Both the position numbers and the translations under genes were made by a program. Below, piece by piece: positions 47,255 to 59,707 of a stretch of 64,000 nucleotides of DNA (its first letter is position 1; every line of letters starts with the position of its first letter). The stretch spans positions 10,680,046-10,744,045 of the forward strand of contig NC_135775.1 in assembly GCF_028453695.1 (NCBI RefSeq). The letters run 5' to 3'. The notes under the pieces were generated by a model, which was given only the letters and a program-made list of their open reading frames with translations, was not told where the DNA came from and did not search any database. Origin of the DNA: Augochlora pura (Eukaryota > Arthropoda > Insecta > Hymenoptera > Halictidae).

Positions 47255-48377
47255 TGGGTGATTCTTGTAGAGCGTTACTTTCCAAACACAAATCCAAAAA
47301 CCGAATTGCTGTATCATTCTCAGTTTTCAAAAACTACGATTTTTTGTAAAATATTGCGATTTTGTGCAAAAACAAAGTACCACACGAAAATTAAAATCGT
47401 TAGAAAGGTTACATTAATTTAAAGAATAGAGGAGATATCTAATAACTATCTAAAGGATAGTTATGTATCAAAATAGTGTTAAATGATCGTCAAAGCTTAA
47501 AAAATGCGGAAGTACTTATTTTTAATACAATACTTTTACATCTTTACAAAAAAATTCTTTATGTAACACGAAAACTGATCACGGCATCTAATTCTGTAGA
47601 CATTTCTGAAAAAGTAACTTGAAAGGAAAAAAAAATGTAACGGCTTTAAATTCGTATGGGTTGAAAAAAATGTCTGTCAGCTATGTGCGATCAACGCTAA
47701 TTTTTTTTCTAACTTTTAACCGTTCTATCTTTTAAGTTATCTCGCAGCATTTTTTCTTTAATAATGTTTTTATTTATTCTTTGTAATCAGAGATATTCAC
47801 AAGAATATAAAAAGTAAGAGATAGAATAGTTAAAAGTTAGAGAAAAAATCAAAGGGTACCCTATCGAACGTCGCAATTGGCGTTGATTACGCATAGCTGC
47901 GGTACTGCCGAATCCAGACAAGCGAGCAACAGACCACGTGGTGTAAAAACGCCGGTTATGCGTGATTGGCAGACATTATCTCGACCTGTACGAATTTAAA
48001 ATCACTCCGACACTTCTTCTCCATAGTTACTTCTTCAGAAATATCTACAGAATCAGATGCTGTGGTTAGTTTTTATGTTAGAAAAAGCAAAATACAAAAA
48101 TAATGTATTGAAAATACATACTGTGGCATTCTTTTAAATTTTAACCGTCATTTAATATTTAAAAACATAAAGTATTGTAAATATCGATACTAACATATTT
48201 AATTACATTTCCTCTATCCTTTAGACTAATATGGCCTTTCTAATATTTTTAATTTTCGTGTAGTACTTTGTTCAAAATCACACGTAAAAGAAATCGTTTT
48301 TTTTGGGTGGAGAAGGGGGCAGCAATTTGATTATCGAATTCGTGTTTGAGAAGCTGCTTTCTACAAGAATCACCAAA
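47255..48377. mobile_element. Large foldback element (about 1.1 kb imperfect palindrome)
   Basis: The left end GGGTGATTCTTGTAGA is mirrored at the right end by CTACAAGAATCACC. The arms, each about 500-550 bp, remain alignable inwards. Shared words include ACGAAAATTAAAA, TTAGAAAGG, AATAGAGGA/GATAGAGGA, CATCTAATTCTGTAGACATTTCTGA / CATCTGATTCTGTAGATATTTCTGA, TTTAAATTCGTA and CTAACTTTTAAC. The centre is near 47790. There is no coding frame. This suits a long-TIR non-autonomous DNA transposon, or a foldback structure from an inverted duplication. No clear target-site duplication was found. Confidence 0.75.
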
Positions 48378-49439
48378 TAGTTACACGGCAGAAAAAACTC
48401 AATTTTTTTGAATACCTATTTTATATAGTGTCATATCATAAAATTATTTTTGTACTTTTTACGCTGTATTATTATGCAAAGTATTTGGCTACTTTTGTTG
48501 TCATCCAGTCTTAAATTATTTCATCATTACAATATACTTTCTTATAAATTGAGGCACATTGTTTGTCTCTATTGCATTTGCCCAACATAGAACAAAACAT
48601 CTACATTATACAAATACATATATAAAACATACAATATATAAAATTCTTTGTAAATGGTTTTCATATGTGGCTACAGTGTAAAGTCTCAGATGGACTTAAT
48701 AAATTTCATGTTTCTAGGTACATTCATTTCTTATAACAATGTAGATAGGAAGTAACAAAGAACATTGTTAAGAAGTTATGTTAATATTCAACCCTAGACT
48801 GGCGAAGTGAATTTTTACATATCTGAATTTTTTTGAATTTTCAAATAGAAAAGTTATCACGTTTTCTTAAATCCATCATTCAAGCCAATTTAGATTGTAC
48901 TTAAATTATTGATTTAAGTGAATTCATGAAGTCTCCGGGACTTCATTTCGGCAGTTCAGGGTTAATAATGTAATGTCAAAAGATATTCGTAAAATTTTAT
49001 TTCACATTTTATAACTCAAACTTAATATTAATATTACATTTATTTTTATCTTTCCTAAAATTAATATTACTTTGTATAAGAATGAAAATAAATTGTGTCT
49101 TATCTTTTCTACAAGAAATTAATAGTTGTTACTTTAAAGTTTCGTGAACTTTAATATAAAATTATAAATTACAAATCTGATAATCAAAGTTATAAATTAA
49201 AATATTACATATTTATTAAATAAGTATTTTATATTTAATGAGAGCTGAACGAATTGACAAAAAAATATGAAGTTTACATTATTTGTTAACAATAATTAGC
49301 TCTGCTTGATCTTGTACAATTTGTCCAAATATTTCCTACAAACATATACATTCGAAACATATCTCAATACGTATTGAGCATCATTTACAAATTCGCTGGC
49401 AAATGAAGTCGAGAATCAATGAGGCGGGAAGTTGAAGTC
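48378..49439. other. AT-rich intergenic sequence
   Basis: No frame, domain or clear repeat beyond low-complexity AT stretches. Confidence 0.5.
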
Positions 49440-49650
49440 GAATATTGCGCCACGTGTTTCAAATGGAGCGTTAGGCATAGGATGCGCGAGGAGAGTGAAA
49501 CTGTAAGCACGGTAAAGTGAGACGGCCTAGGTTTCTCGTCTGTGTGAACACTCGCGTATAGAGCCCACTGATTTCATTCTATTTCCCTCGATCACCTGTT
49601 TTTTTTCTAAAGCAACTGTGTGAAGATGGATGCGCAGTATAATGGTGTTA
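49440..49650. repeat. Dispersed repeat module, second copy
   Basis: Shares CGTGTTTCAAATGGAGCG and the following CTGATTTCAT...CTCGAT...CTGTTTT order with 12870-13010. It also carries GGATGCGCAGTATAATGGTG, related to the inverted repeat at 21024. It abuts LTR-like copy 2 but is not part of copy 1, so it is an independent repeat family. Confidence 0.5.
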
Positions 49651-49706
49651 AAGGGAAGGGGGTAAAAGTCGCAGGTCTTATGTCTTGGAGGTAGATGCGA
49701 TGACAT

Positions 49707-50562
49707 TGTTACGGTCTGAATTGTTCAGTGTAGGGAATTCGGTATGGTTCGGATGCCCGTGGAGCGCTGAACCGTACTGTTCGTGAAAGTTTGTAGAGAG
49801 ATGTACAAACTCTGAATACTTTAAGCAAAAGGTATTTTATTTATAGCTCTAAGATGTACTTTCTTTGACTGTCGAATAAAGTCTAAGGTTTTCTGTGGAG
49901 TTCTGCATTTTCTTCCAGCTTCTTTTCCTTCCCTCCTTCTTTAGTCAATAGGAAAATTAGCTGGGCGCTGCTGAATTTGCTGGACGTTGATTTGTCGGCC
50001 GGTCCGTCTTCCGGTTGCAGCTCGAAAATGATTGGTGGTTCGACAGTGCGCATGCGGGTGGGAGTGCGCGGGAGTCGAGAACGCAGGGGTGAAAAGCCCG
50101 CCGAAACGAACATTGTGGGGGTGTGCCGCGCGCGAAGATTTCGGCTCGAGGGCTGAGTAAGAGAGAGAGGTCAGAGAGGGTTCAGAGAAGTCCTTGTCTA
50201 AAGATTTACGACGTCCTGTACTTGAGAGATCCGGGTTTGTTATTGTAACTCGTCTAGTTTACGTGAAATCGGAGAGGGTCTTATGAGAGGCTACGTGACT
50301 CTACATTCCTCGATTAGTCTCGCTAGATAAAAAAAGGCTCAACGAAGAATTTCGTGGAAACTCTCTCATTATCTTCTTACATATTCTCAGTTATTCCTCT
50401 CGGCCGATACTGTATCTCTATATAAATATACGATATAAATTTGTATTTACATTCGAACTTCCCTTTTGTCGCCATAAATTGAAAGCGTATAGTCTAATAG
50501 TGCGGTCGTAATATAAACTAGTGACTATGTTCGCGTCGCTCATGAAACGTGATAACGTAACA
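49707..50562. repeat. LTR-like dispersed repeat, copy 2
   Basis: Same ordered motifs as 40730-41500, in the same orientation, about 8.9 kb away and clearly diverged. The possible ends TGTTACG (49707-49713) and CGTAACA (50556-50562) are reverse complements and give the TG...CA form of an LTR, 856 bp long. The flanking five bases do not match, so no target duplication supports these exact ends. A minus-strand frame at 49883-50113 is probably chance. Confidence 0.6.
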
Positions 50563-51125
50563 CTGTATATTTCTGCAGTATATAACAGATACTGCTTTCA
50601 AGTAATATAAACGTATGTATGTCATTATACATACAGTAATAGAACCTATTCCTGTACGTTTTTTATTACTACACATCTTTTTATTACACATCAAATGTGC
50701 AGTGGATCTTGGCTTAATAGTGATTCGTCAGCCAATCAAAACAGAGCAATTTCTACTCCTATTCTTGTTAATGGAGCGCGTTGTATTCAGAGTCTTGTGT
50801 GCAGAATCTTAGGTATCACTGACTGTACCACATTTTACATTTGAGAACATGGTGGACAGTTGAAGTTGACGTAAACAAAACGTTAACTTACTATAAGTTT
50901 GTAATTAACGGAGTTTTGTAAATAATTATAATAGTTGTAAATATCAAGCATTTATAAATATAAACAGTAACAAACATATTCATGTGATATTTTGATATTT
51001 TCGCTATTAGAAGCAGTGGTATTAAAATGCATTATCTTTGGTGATCTACTGTGAACTCGGATACAACGATTTGTTAGCAATAAAGTACTGTTACATCAAT
51101 TCTTTCGATCTTCTAATAATAAAAA
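50563..51125. other. TAF1 upstream region
   Basis: Contains a third CCAAT-bearing dispersed segment (GATTCGTCAGCCAATCAAAA, 50722-50741). The frame at 50615-50812 has no recognisable domain. The TAF1 promoter is presumably within the last few hundred bases; no clear TATA box was seen. Confidence 0.45.
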
Positions 51126-54100
51126 ATGGCTGATTCCGAGGAAGAAGGTGACAAAGATTTGATGTCCGGAATCAATATGACTGGTTTTCTATTTGGAAAC
51201 ATTGATGATAATGGTCAACTGGAAGATGATATTCTTGATCCTGAAGCGAAGCAACATTTAGCTTCGCTTAGTCGTCTTGGTTTTAGCTCGTTTATTCGTG
51301 AAATGATGCCTAATGAAAATGCTACTGATGAAAAGGATGAACATGATGATAAGCAGCAAGAAGAATTTGAAACTATTGATGAAAATGATGAAGATTATGT
51401 CGAGAAGTCATCTAGTGCTCTTGATTTTTCAGATATCAATGAATTAGCGGAGGATATAAATGAGGACAGTAGTAAGTATGACAAGTATTTAATAATTTCT
51501 TTATTAACGAATGTAGTCATAAAACACTTACTATAATTTTTATATTCAATAGTAATTATAGTTTTATTTGATTATACTTACATGTATTTGTTTATAATTT
51601 TTCATATATTATTTTGAGATATAAAAAACATAGAAAAGTAATATCGGTCCTATCCTTAATTTATGGCAAAATATAAATTTTACATAATCAAATTTTATGT
51701 ACATAGTTATTAATGTTTCAATTAATTTTTATATTGTTTCTGCACATAGATAAACAAGACACATTTGAAGGAAGAAGTGAGAAAGAAAATGATTATGATG
51801 CAGATGATGAAGAAGTGGTTAACAAATCAGACACACAATTAATGCCTCCTCCTCCAGTTCCTGAGGAAAAAGAGGTGCTCACAGCAGAAGAGGCAGAAGC
51901 TGCTCGACAGCGAAAATTAGAAACCCCTCTTGCATCTATGTTGCCATCTAAATATGCTAATGTTGATGTGGCTGAATTATTTCCTGACTTTCGTGCTAAT
52001 AAAGTATTAAGATTTTCAAGACTTTTTGGTCCAGGAAAGCCTAGCAGCCTTCCACAAGTATGGAGGGGTGTTAAGAAGCGGCGGAAAAAGAAACGGCATC
52101 ACGATGTTAGGGATTCAGATTCTGGTTCTGATCAGGATGAAAAAAAGCCAAAGTTTAAGGTTTGCATAATAGATATATAACGTATGTCAAGATTCTATCT
52201 TAAAATAATAGTGAATTTATGTTATAAAATTACTATTTTAGGGTTGGATACTGAATTATGGGCCAGATCCAAGTCCAGATATGTGTTGTTCTGATGATGA
52301 AAATAAGCTACTATTACCAGTAGAAGACAAAGAGCAAACTGGAAAAACGGGTGAAACTGGAGAAAATGGAGATATGGGGCCAAAAGTAGCAGATTGGCGT
52401 TTTGGACCTGCACAACTTTGGTACGATATGCTTCAAGTCCCAGAAACTGGAGATGGTTTTAATTATGGATTTAAACTTGCAGATAAGGTATAGAATTATC
52501 TGCATTAAAAATATTATAACGAGCAGAACGTTAGAAAGTTCAATGTATTATATAAACATACTGTACTATATGTTGCTATTATATTCTCAATAGACGGAGG
52601 AACAAAATGATAAAGAAGCCGTTGAAGAATTTTCTGATGATGCATTTTTAATGGTATCACAATTACATTGGGAAGATGATGTTATATGGAATGGCGATGA
52701 CATAAAGCATAAAGTATGTAAAATTGTTTTGATACGAATACTGTAATAAGACCTGTGCAGGGTTGTGTAACTAAGGACCTAAATCTATTTGAAGGTGTTA
52801 CAGAAATTAAATAGTAAAAATAATGCAGCTGGCTGGGTACCGTCCAGTGGAAATAGAACTGCCCAAGCATTTAGTCAGCCAGGAAAAGGTGCACCAGTTC
52901 CAGTTGCATCGAATGTTCGATTAGCAACTTCTCAAATTACAACACCTTTGCACATGCAATCTCAGAAAAATAAAATGTAAGAAATAGAATTTGACATTTT
53001 ATATGTTTCCAAAGTATAATATGCATATGTATTTAGTGTTCGTGCATTTATTATGGATAATTCTTCGAAAAACCTGAGATACGTTAATAATCAAAATAAC
53101 TATCCATACTAATTCTATTATAACTCTATAGTCTTGCAACATAGAAGAAGAATGGATTGTTGTGGCATCTCAAATGTCTTCTATTGAAAATAATACCACT
53201 TTTTATTAAAATTTATATTTCGTACGAAGAATATTAGCAAGTAAATGTGTGAACATCTTATATGTAATTTTTACATTGTTATTTGATTTCTCAAATTTTT
53301 ACAGGAGCATGAATAAAGGAAATCAACAACAGTCTAGAGAAGAAAATTATGACGATACTTGGTACTCCATTTTTCCTGTAGAAAATGAAGAACTAGTATA
53401 TGGTCTATGGGAAGAAGAAGTAATTTGGGATCCCGAAAACATGAGAAAGATACCAAAACCTAAAATTCTTACTTTAGATCCAAATGACGAAAATATCGTA
53501 CTTGGTATTCCCGATGACATCGATCCAGCGTTACTCCATAAAGATAATGGACCTCAACCAAAGGTAAAGATACCACATCCACATGTTAAAAAGAGCAAAT
53601 TATTACTTGGGAAAGCAGGAGTCATTAATGTCTTGGAAGAAGATACTCCGCCCCCGCCACCGAAGTCACCAGATAGAGATCCCTTCAATATTTCGAATGA
53701 TACGTAAGTTTGCTACCCCTGGCAAAAAATATTTGATCAAAATTTATATTAGGTTTCCTCAAATTAATTTTCTAGCATTCATAAAAAACGATAAACAACA
53801 TAGCTTTATATCTACATTATCATTATCAAATACTTTTTGTCAGGAATACTAGTTAAACTAATAAATTCGTTTTCTATTAGAATAAAAATTTTCTGATTTG
53901 TTCGGGTTTTAGTTATTATATGCCACGGTCATCGGAAACAACATTACGGTTGAAGGTTGGAGGTGGGAACCTAATACAACACAGTACGCCTGTGGTAGAA
54001 TTGCGTGTTCCGTTTGTGCAAACTCATATGGGACAAATGCGACTCCGAAATTTCCATAGACCACCTTTACGAAAATTCAGTCATGGTCCACTTGCACATC

Positions 54101-57100
54101 CTGGACCTCATTCTGTATTGCCATTGTTGAAGCACATTAAAAAGAAAGCCAAGGTATATTTTTCAATACGTTTTATGATCTTTTGATAGCATGTGGGAAT
54201 TAATCTAAAAATTGTATGCAGAGAGAATTAAAAAAGTAGTAATTTTCATTTTATCATAATGTAATTAAGAAAGTAATATAATGTTCTAAACTTATAAATA
54301 TTTCATTATACGTATATGAAAGTAATATGATAATTTATAAAAAACAATTATAGATATTGAATATAATATATATGTATAAAATATTTTTCATTAGCAAAGA
54401 GAACAAGAAAGAATTGCGTCTGGTGGAGGTGATGTTTTCTTCATGAGAACTCCAGAAGATTTATCTGGCAAAGACGGTGAAGTGGTACTCATTGAATTCT
54501 CAGAAGAGCATCCTCCTTTGATGAACCAAGTAGGCATGTGTTCTAAGGTGAAAAATTACTATAAAAGAAAGGCGGGTAAAGATCAAGGACCTCAGAAGTA
54601 TAAATATGGAGAAACTGCATATGCACATACTAGTCCATTTCTTGGAATTCTCACACCTGGTCAAAGTATACAAGCAATTGAAAATAACATGTACAGAGCG
54701 CCAATCTATGAACACAAAATACCAGAATCTGATTTCCTAGTTATTAGAACAAGGTAGTAGCTTTAAAATTTCTTGATTAATTTTAAGGTGTGCAGTAATA
54801 TGCTAAATAATACTTAATCTGTAGGCAGCAATATTATATCAGGGAAATGGATGCCTTATTTGTAGCTGGACAAGAGTGTCCATTATATGAAGTACCAGGT
54901 CCTAATTCAAAAAGAGCTAATAATTTCGTCAGAGATTTTTTACAAGTATTCATATACAGATTATTTTGGAAATCATCCGATATACCGCGGCGTATTAAAA
55001 TGGACGACATTAAAAGGGCTTTTCCTTCACATAGTGAAAGCAGTATCAGAAAACGCTTAAAATTATGTGCAGATTTCAAAAGAACCGGTATTTATACATT
55101 CCCATATTTTTTGTAAAAACTTAAAAACGCATTGTAACATATTGAAAAAATGTTTTAAATTATTATGCATCAGGAATGGATTCCAACTGGTGGGTTATAA
55201 AGCCAGATTTTAGGTTGCCGACCGAAGAAGAAATTAGAGCAATGGTATCCCCGGAGCAGTGTTGCGCATATTTCAGTATGATCGCAGCAGAACAAAGATT
55301 AAAAGATGCGGGTTATGGTGAAAAATTCTTGTTTACTCCTCAAGATGATGATGATGAAGAAATGCAACTAAAAATGGATGATGAAGTTAAAGTTGCACCT
55401 TGGAATACGACACGAGCGTACATTCAGGCTATGAAAGGCAAATGCTTGTTACAATTAGCAGGACCAGCAGATCCAACAGGTTGCGGTGAAGGATTCTCGT
55501 ATGTCAGGGTTCCAAACAAACCAACCATAAGTAAGGTAGTTACTATATTTTGTTCTGTAATATACTAGAATATATAAAATACTTATGAATACTTGTACAG
55601 TAAAATTTATACAGTAACAATACTTTATCCAGCACTACGCAGTATAATTTATATTTTTGCAAATATTAATTAGGAGGAACAGGAAGCGCAACCAAAAAGG
55701 ACCGTTACTGGAACGGATGCTGATTTAAGAAGACTATCTTTGAATAATGCAAAAGCGTTGCTTCGTAAATTTGGTGTTCCCGAAGAAGAAATTAAAAAGT
55801 TATCACGATGGGAAGTTATAGACGTAGTTAGGACCTTGTCCACGGAGAAAGCTAAGGCTGGAGAAGAAGGTATGACCAAATTCTCACGAGGAAATCGATT
55901 CTCCATTGCTGAGCATCAAGAAAGATACAAAGAAGAATGTCAGAGAATATTTGATTTACAAAATCGGGTGCTATCTTCCAACGAGGTCTTGAGTACAGAC
56001 GAGGGTGAAAGTTCAGAAGAAGATAGTTCTGATATAGAGGAGATGGGTAAGAATATAGAAAATATGCTTTCTAATAAGAAAACCAGTACTCAGTTGTCTC
56101 TTGAGCGAGAAGAACAGCAGCGTCACGAGTTACGTAAAATGTTGATGGGTGAGGTTCAGGAACAGGACAAGAAGAGTAAGGAAAAGAAGAAAGACGATGA
56201 GGAAGATAGTCCTGTAAATAATTTTAATGCACAGCAGGGTAGAGTTCTTAAGATTTATAGAACATTTAGAAATCAAGAAGGGAAAGAATATACAAGGGTG
56301 GAACTGGTTAGAAAACCAGCAGTAATAGATACGTATATAAAAATTAGGAATTCAAAGGATGAGACATTCATCAAACAGTTTGCGACGCTGGACGAAGCAC
56401 AGAAAGAAGAAATGAAGAGAGAGAAGAGGAGAATTCAAGAACAATTACGTAGAATTAAACGAAATCAAGAGAGAGAACGTATGCTAGGTGGTCCCATTAC
56501 AGGAAGTAACTCTTCATCCCATAACATATTCGACCGTAGTAATACCAATACCCCAACTATCACATCCTCAAACAGTATCCTTCAATTCAGTAATTCTTTT
56601 CAATCTACATCTCCTGCTTCTAAACATCCTAAAACTGAAATTTCTCCTTCCAAACGTAAAAAACCTAAACTTAAACCAGATTTGAAATTAAAATGTGGTG
56701 CCTGTGGTAATGTGGGCCACATGCGTACGAATAAAGCCTGTCCCTTATATCAAAACAGCATAACTACCGCACCAGTGAATGTTGCAATGACTGAAGAACA
56801 AGAAGAAGAGATTGAAAAACAACTTAATACAGATGACCAAGATCTTGTTAATGTGGATGGAACTAAGGTGAAATTGTCATCTAAATTGATTAAGGTAATT
56901 TGCTATATATATGTATATGTATAATCTTATTAAAGACTGTCAATATCTGTAACAGTCTTAAAGATTGTAAAGTGATACATAATTTTTTTGTTTTTGGTAC
57001 TCATAGCATGCTGAAGAAATGAAGAGGCGCACATTATTGTTAAAAGTACCCAAAGAAGCAGTGAATTCTAAGAAAAGAAGAAGAGCCACTGGTGACGATC

Positions 57101-59354
57101 ACTGCGATTACCTTAAGCGACAACAAAGACCTGCCAATAGGCGTAGAACAGATCCTGTTGTTGTCATGTCTACAATGTTAGAGAGTATCCTTAATGAGAT
57201 GCGAGATTTACCAGATGTACAACCTTTCTTGTTCCCTGTTAACGCTAAGGTATATTTTCTTGTTCATAAAATCATTTTTATACTATTTCATATGAACCCA
57301 TATTCTCAAAATATGTTTATAACCATTATTAGGCTGTTCCTGATTATTATAAAATTATTCAAAGACCCATGGATTTGCAAACCATTCGTGAGAATTTAAG
57401 GTTAAAGAAATATCAAAGTCGAGAAGAATTTTTAGCCGATGTTAATCAAATCGTAGAAAACTCAACATTGTATAATGGAGCAAAGAGTTCGTTGACAGTG
57501 GCCGCTAAACGTATGTTGGAAACTTGTGTAGAAAGGCTTGGCGAGAAAGAAGATCGTTTAATGAGATTAGAAAAAGCTATTAATCCTCTTCTTGATGACA
57601 ACGATCAAGTTGCTTTAACGTTCATCTTGGATAATGTTGTTAATAATAAATTAAAATCTATGACGGAAGCTTGGCCGTTCCTTAAACCAGTCAATAAAAA
57701 ATTAGTGAAAGACTATTATACCGTAATAAAGAGGCCAATGGATTTGGAGACTATATCTAAAAAAGTGTCGGGTGAGTCAATTTACATTGTTAATATAGAA
57801 ATACAATATTAATTTCTTTATATTTCGTTAGCACACAAGTATCATAGTCGACATGAGTTTCTCAGAGACATTGAACAAATTTTGGAGAATTGTACAATAT
57901 ATAATGGGAAAGAGTCTGTTTATACAAACAAGGCTGAAATGCTTGTCAAAGTTTGCAAAGAAACGTTAGATGAGGTAGGTAAACAAACATTTAAATGTTA
58001 CACTTCAATTACATTTTATTTTCTACTTATTACTAACTAATAATTTGCAGTATGACGATCATTTAACGCAATTAGAAAATAATATATTATTAGTACAAAA
58101 ACGTGCAATGGAACAAGCAGATATAGATCCTTCATGGCTTGGAGCAGACGAGGAAAATTATACTATTGTGGAACCTGAATTCAGAGGGGTACTAAATTAG
58201 TAAAATTTGCATATTTATTTTATCATTGTACAGATTGAATAAATTGTTTGATGTTCTTTATAGAGTCAAACAAGTTCGCCAGAAAATCCATTTGGAAAAT
58301 CAAACATGGAGGACTTTGATTTTGTGGATGTAGAAGGAGACATGGAAGGTGATACTAGTAGATGTATAAATTCAAAGAAAAAAGATGTTCTTGAAGAAGG
58401 TATAACAAGCGTTTAAGTTCGATCATCAAATATACGTATAATTTTGATGTCCAATGTAACATTGACTATTTTTGTATTTTAGATTTACAATTCTCTAGTG
58501 AAGATGAGTTTGATGAGGTTCCATTTGGCACTGATGAGCAATCTGAACATGCTGAGATGGATACAATTGAATTGAATGAAGTACGAGAAGGAGGAGTTGT
58601 ATTGGCAGATGATGATAGCCAGCAAGCAGCTGAAGCAATGGTACAGCTGGGTAATGTTGGATTTTATATGGCGGATCAACAATTGCTTCAGCAAGGTTGG
58701 TAATATAAAAATATTATTAAAAAATTGGATAATTTAAACATTGCTTAGACCAGAATTGAGCAACCTGAATCATTACGGGCTTGAGCACAGCTACGGGCCA
58801 CGAGTGAAGTTACGGAGCAACGCTAGGGCAAAAGTCTTGTGAAAGTGGGGGACGCATGGGACGCACCGCTCTTCCTCTCTCACTCGCTGGTATTTCCGTC
58901 ATTATATACCGTGAAGTGCTTTGCTCTTAGCTGCCCTGGCATGAGCCTTATGTGATTCAGGTTGCCCAGCTTTGGCTTAGACACTACTATGTCTATAATG
59001 TTATAAAAAATATATTTGAAATTCTATAGAATCATTCTTCAAAATTGAGAATTGGACAAAAAGAACTACCAAATTGATGTCAAAACAATGTATAATTAAG
59101 AAGTTTATCAGAAATATATACGTACATTTTTTGTAATTGCAGATGAAAGCATGGACGTTGATCCAAACTACGATCCTTCAGACTTCTTGCTGGCTGGATT
59201 GCCAGCAAGAGATGAAAAGAATGAGACCAAGATTCAAGATGATCTAGCTGTCTCAGAAAGTGAAGACGAAGCAGAAAACAATGTGCAACTAAAACATAAA
59301 ACACAGCAATTGTCGCAACCAGAAGAAGATGTAGGCGGCGACTTGTGGTTCTAA
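51126..59354 (+). CDS. TAF1: Transcription initiation factor TFIID subunit 1 (TAF1)
   Basis: Eighteen exons give 1887 aa, close to human TAF1 (about 1872-1893): 51126-51471, 51750-52159, 52242-52487, 52594-52713, 52804-52976, 53305-53703, 53913-54153, 54395-54753, 54825-55087, 55174-55535, 55674-56894, 57007-57249, 57333-57771, 57832-57974, 58051-58188, 58264-58399, 58483-58695, 59143-59354. TAF1 is the TFIID scaffold at RNA polymerase II core promoters. Visible: acidic N-terminal TBP-binding region (MTGFLFGNIDD), YGPDPSPDMCC, the DUF3591/HAT-like core (PHSVLPLLKHIKKKAK, VGMCSKVKNYYKRKAGKDQG, FPSHSESSIRKRLKLCADFK), a CX2CX4HX6C-type zinc knuckle (CGACGNVGHMRTNKACP, about 1312), two bromodomains (about 1428-1535 and 1550-1660), and an acidic tail ending GGDLWF. 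The last intron has an unusual donor (G|GTTGGT) and contains a hAT MITE. Confidence 0.96.
58751..58974. mobile_element. hAT-type MITE in the last TAF1 intron (224 bp)
   Basis: A perfect 8-bp target duplication GCTTAGAC (58743-58750 and 58975-58982) flanks the element. The termini read CAGAATTGAGCAACCTGAATCA on the left and CAAAGCTGGGCAACCTGAATCA on the reverse complement of the right, an imperfect inverted repeat of about 22 bp or more. An 8-bp duplication with CA(G)-type ends is diagnostic of hAT. The inside is GC-richer than the surrounding intron and non-coding. Confidence 0.92.
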
Positions 59355-59707
59355 AAAGATTGTTATTTATTCTAAGCAAAGATCCTGTTATTTTCTTTCT
59401 AAAATCAAAAACTTTATACACAGATACAACACTTCAACATATAATGAAAAATGATATATTTATTTCTTATAAGAATAATTGAATTTCAATACTTGAAATT
59501 ATGTAATATATGATTTCACTATGTAAAAAGCTAGGAAATATGATGTAGTCTTTTCAATGCATATCGTGAAATGTTATGTATACATAGATGTAAATACATA
59601 ATGAAAATTTTTAAGTTCTACGTACAAATCTGTCCATTCTGTTATTTAGTTTAAAATAGGTACAACATTTATCAAGAAAAAGTAATATTATTTATAAAAC
59701 AAGCAAC
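59355..59707. other. TAF1 3' flank
   Basis: About 350 bp of AT-rich DNA between the TAF1 stop and the next start on the same strand. It probably holds the TAF1 3' UTR and the next gene's promoter. No clear element. Confidence 0.5.

Noticed and set aside
49707..50562. Confident full-length solo LTR with defined ends
   Set aside because: TG...CA ends are present but the flanking five bases do not match, so the ends are only tentative.
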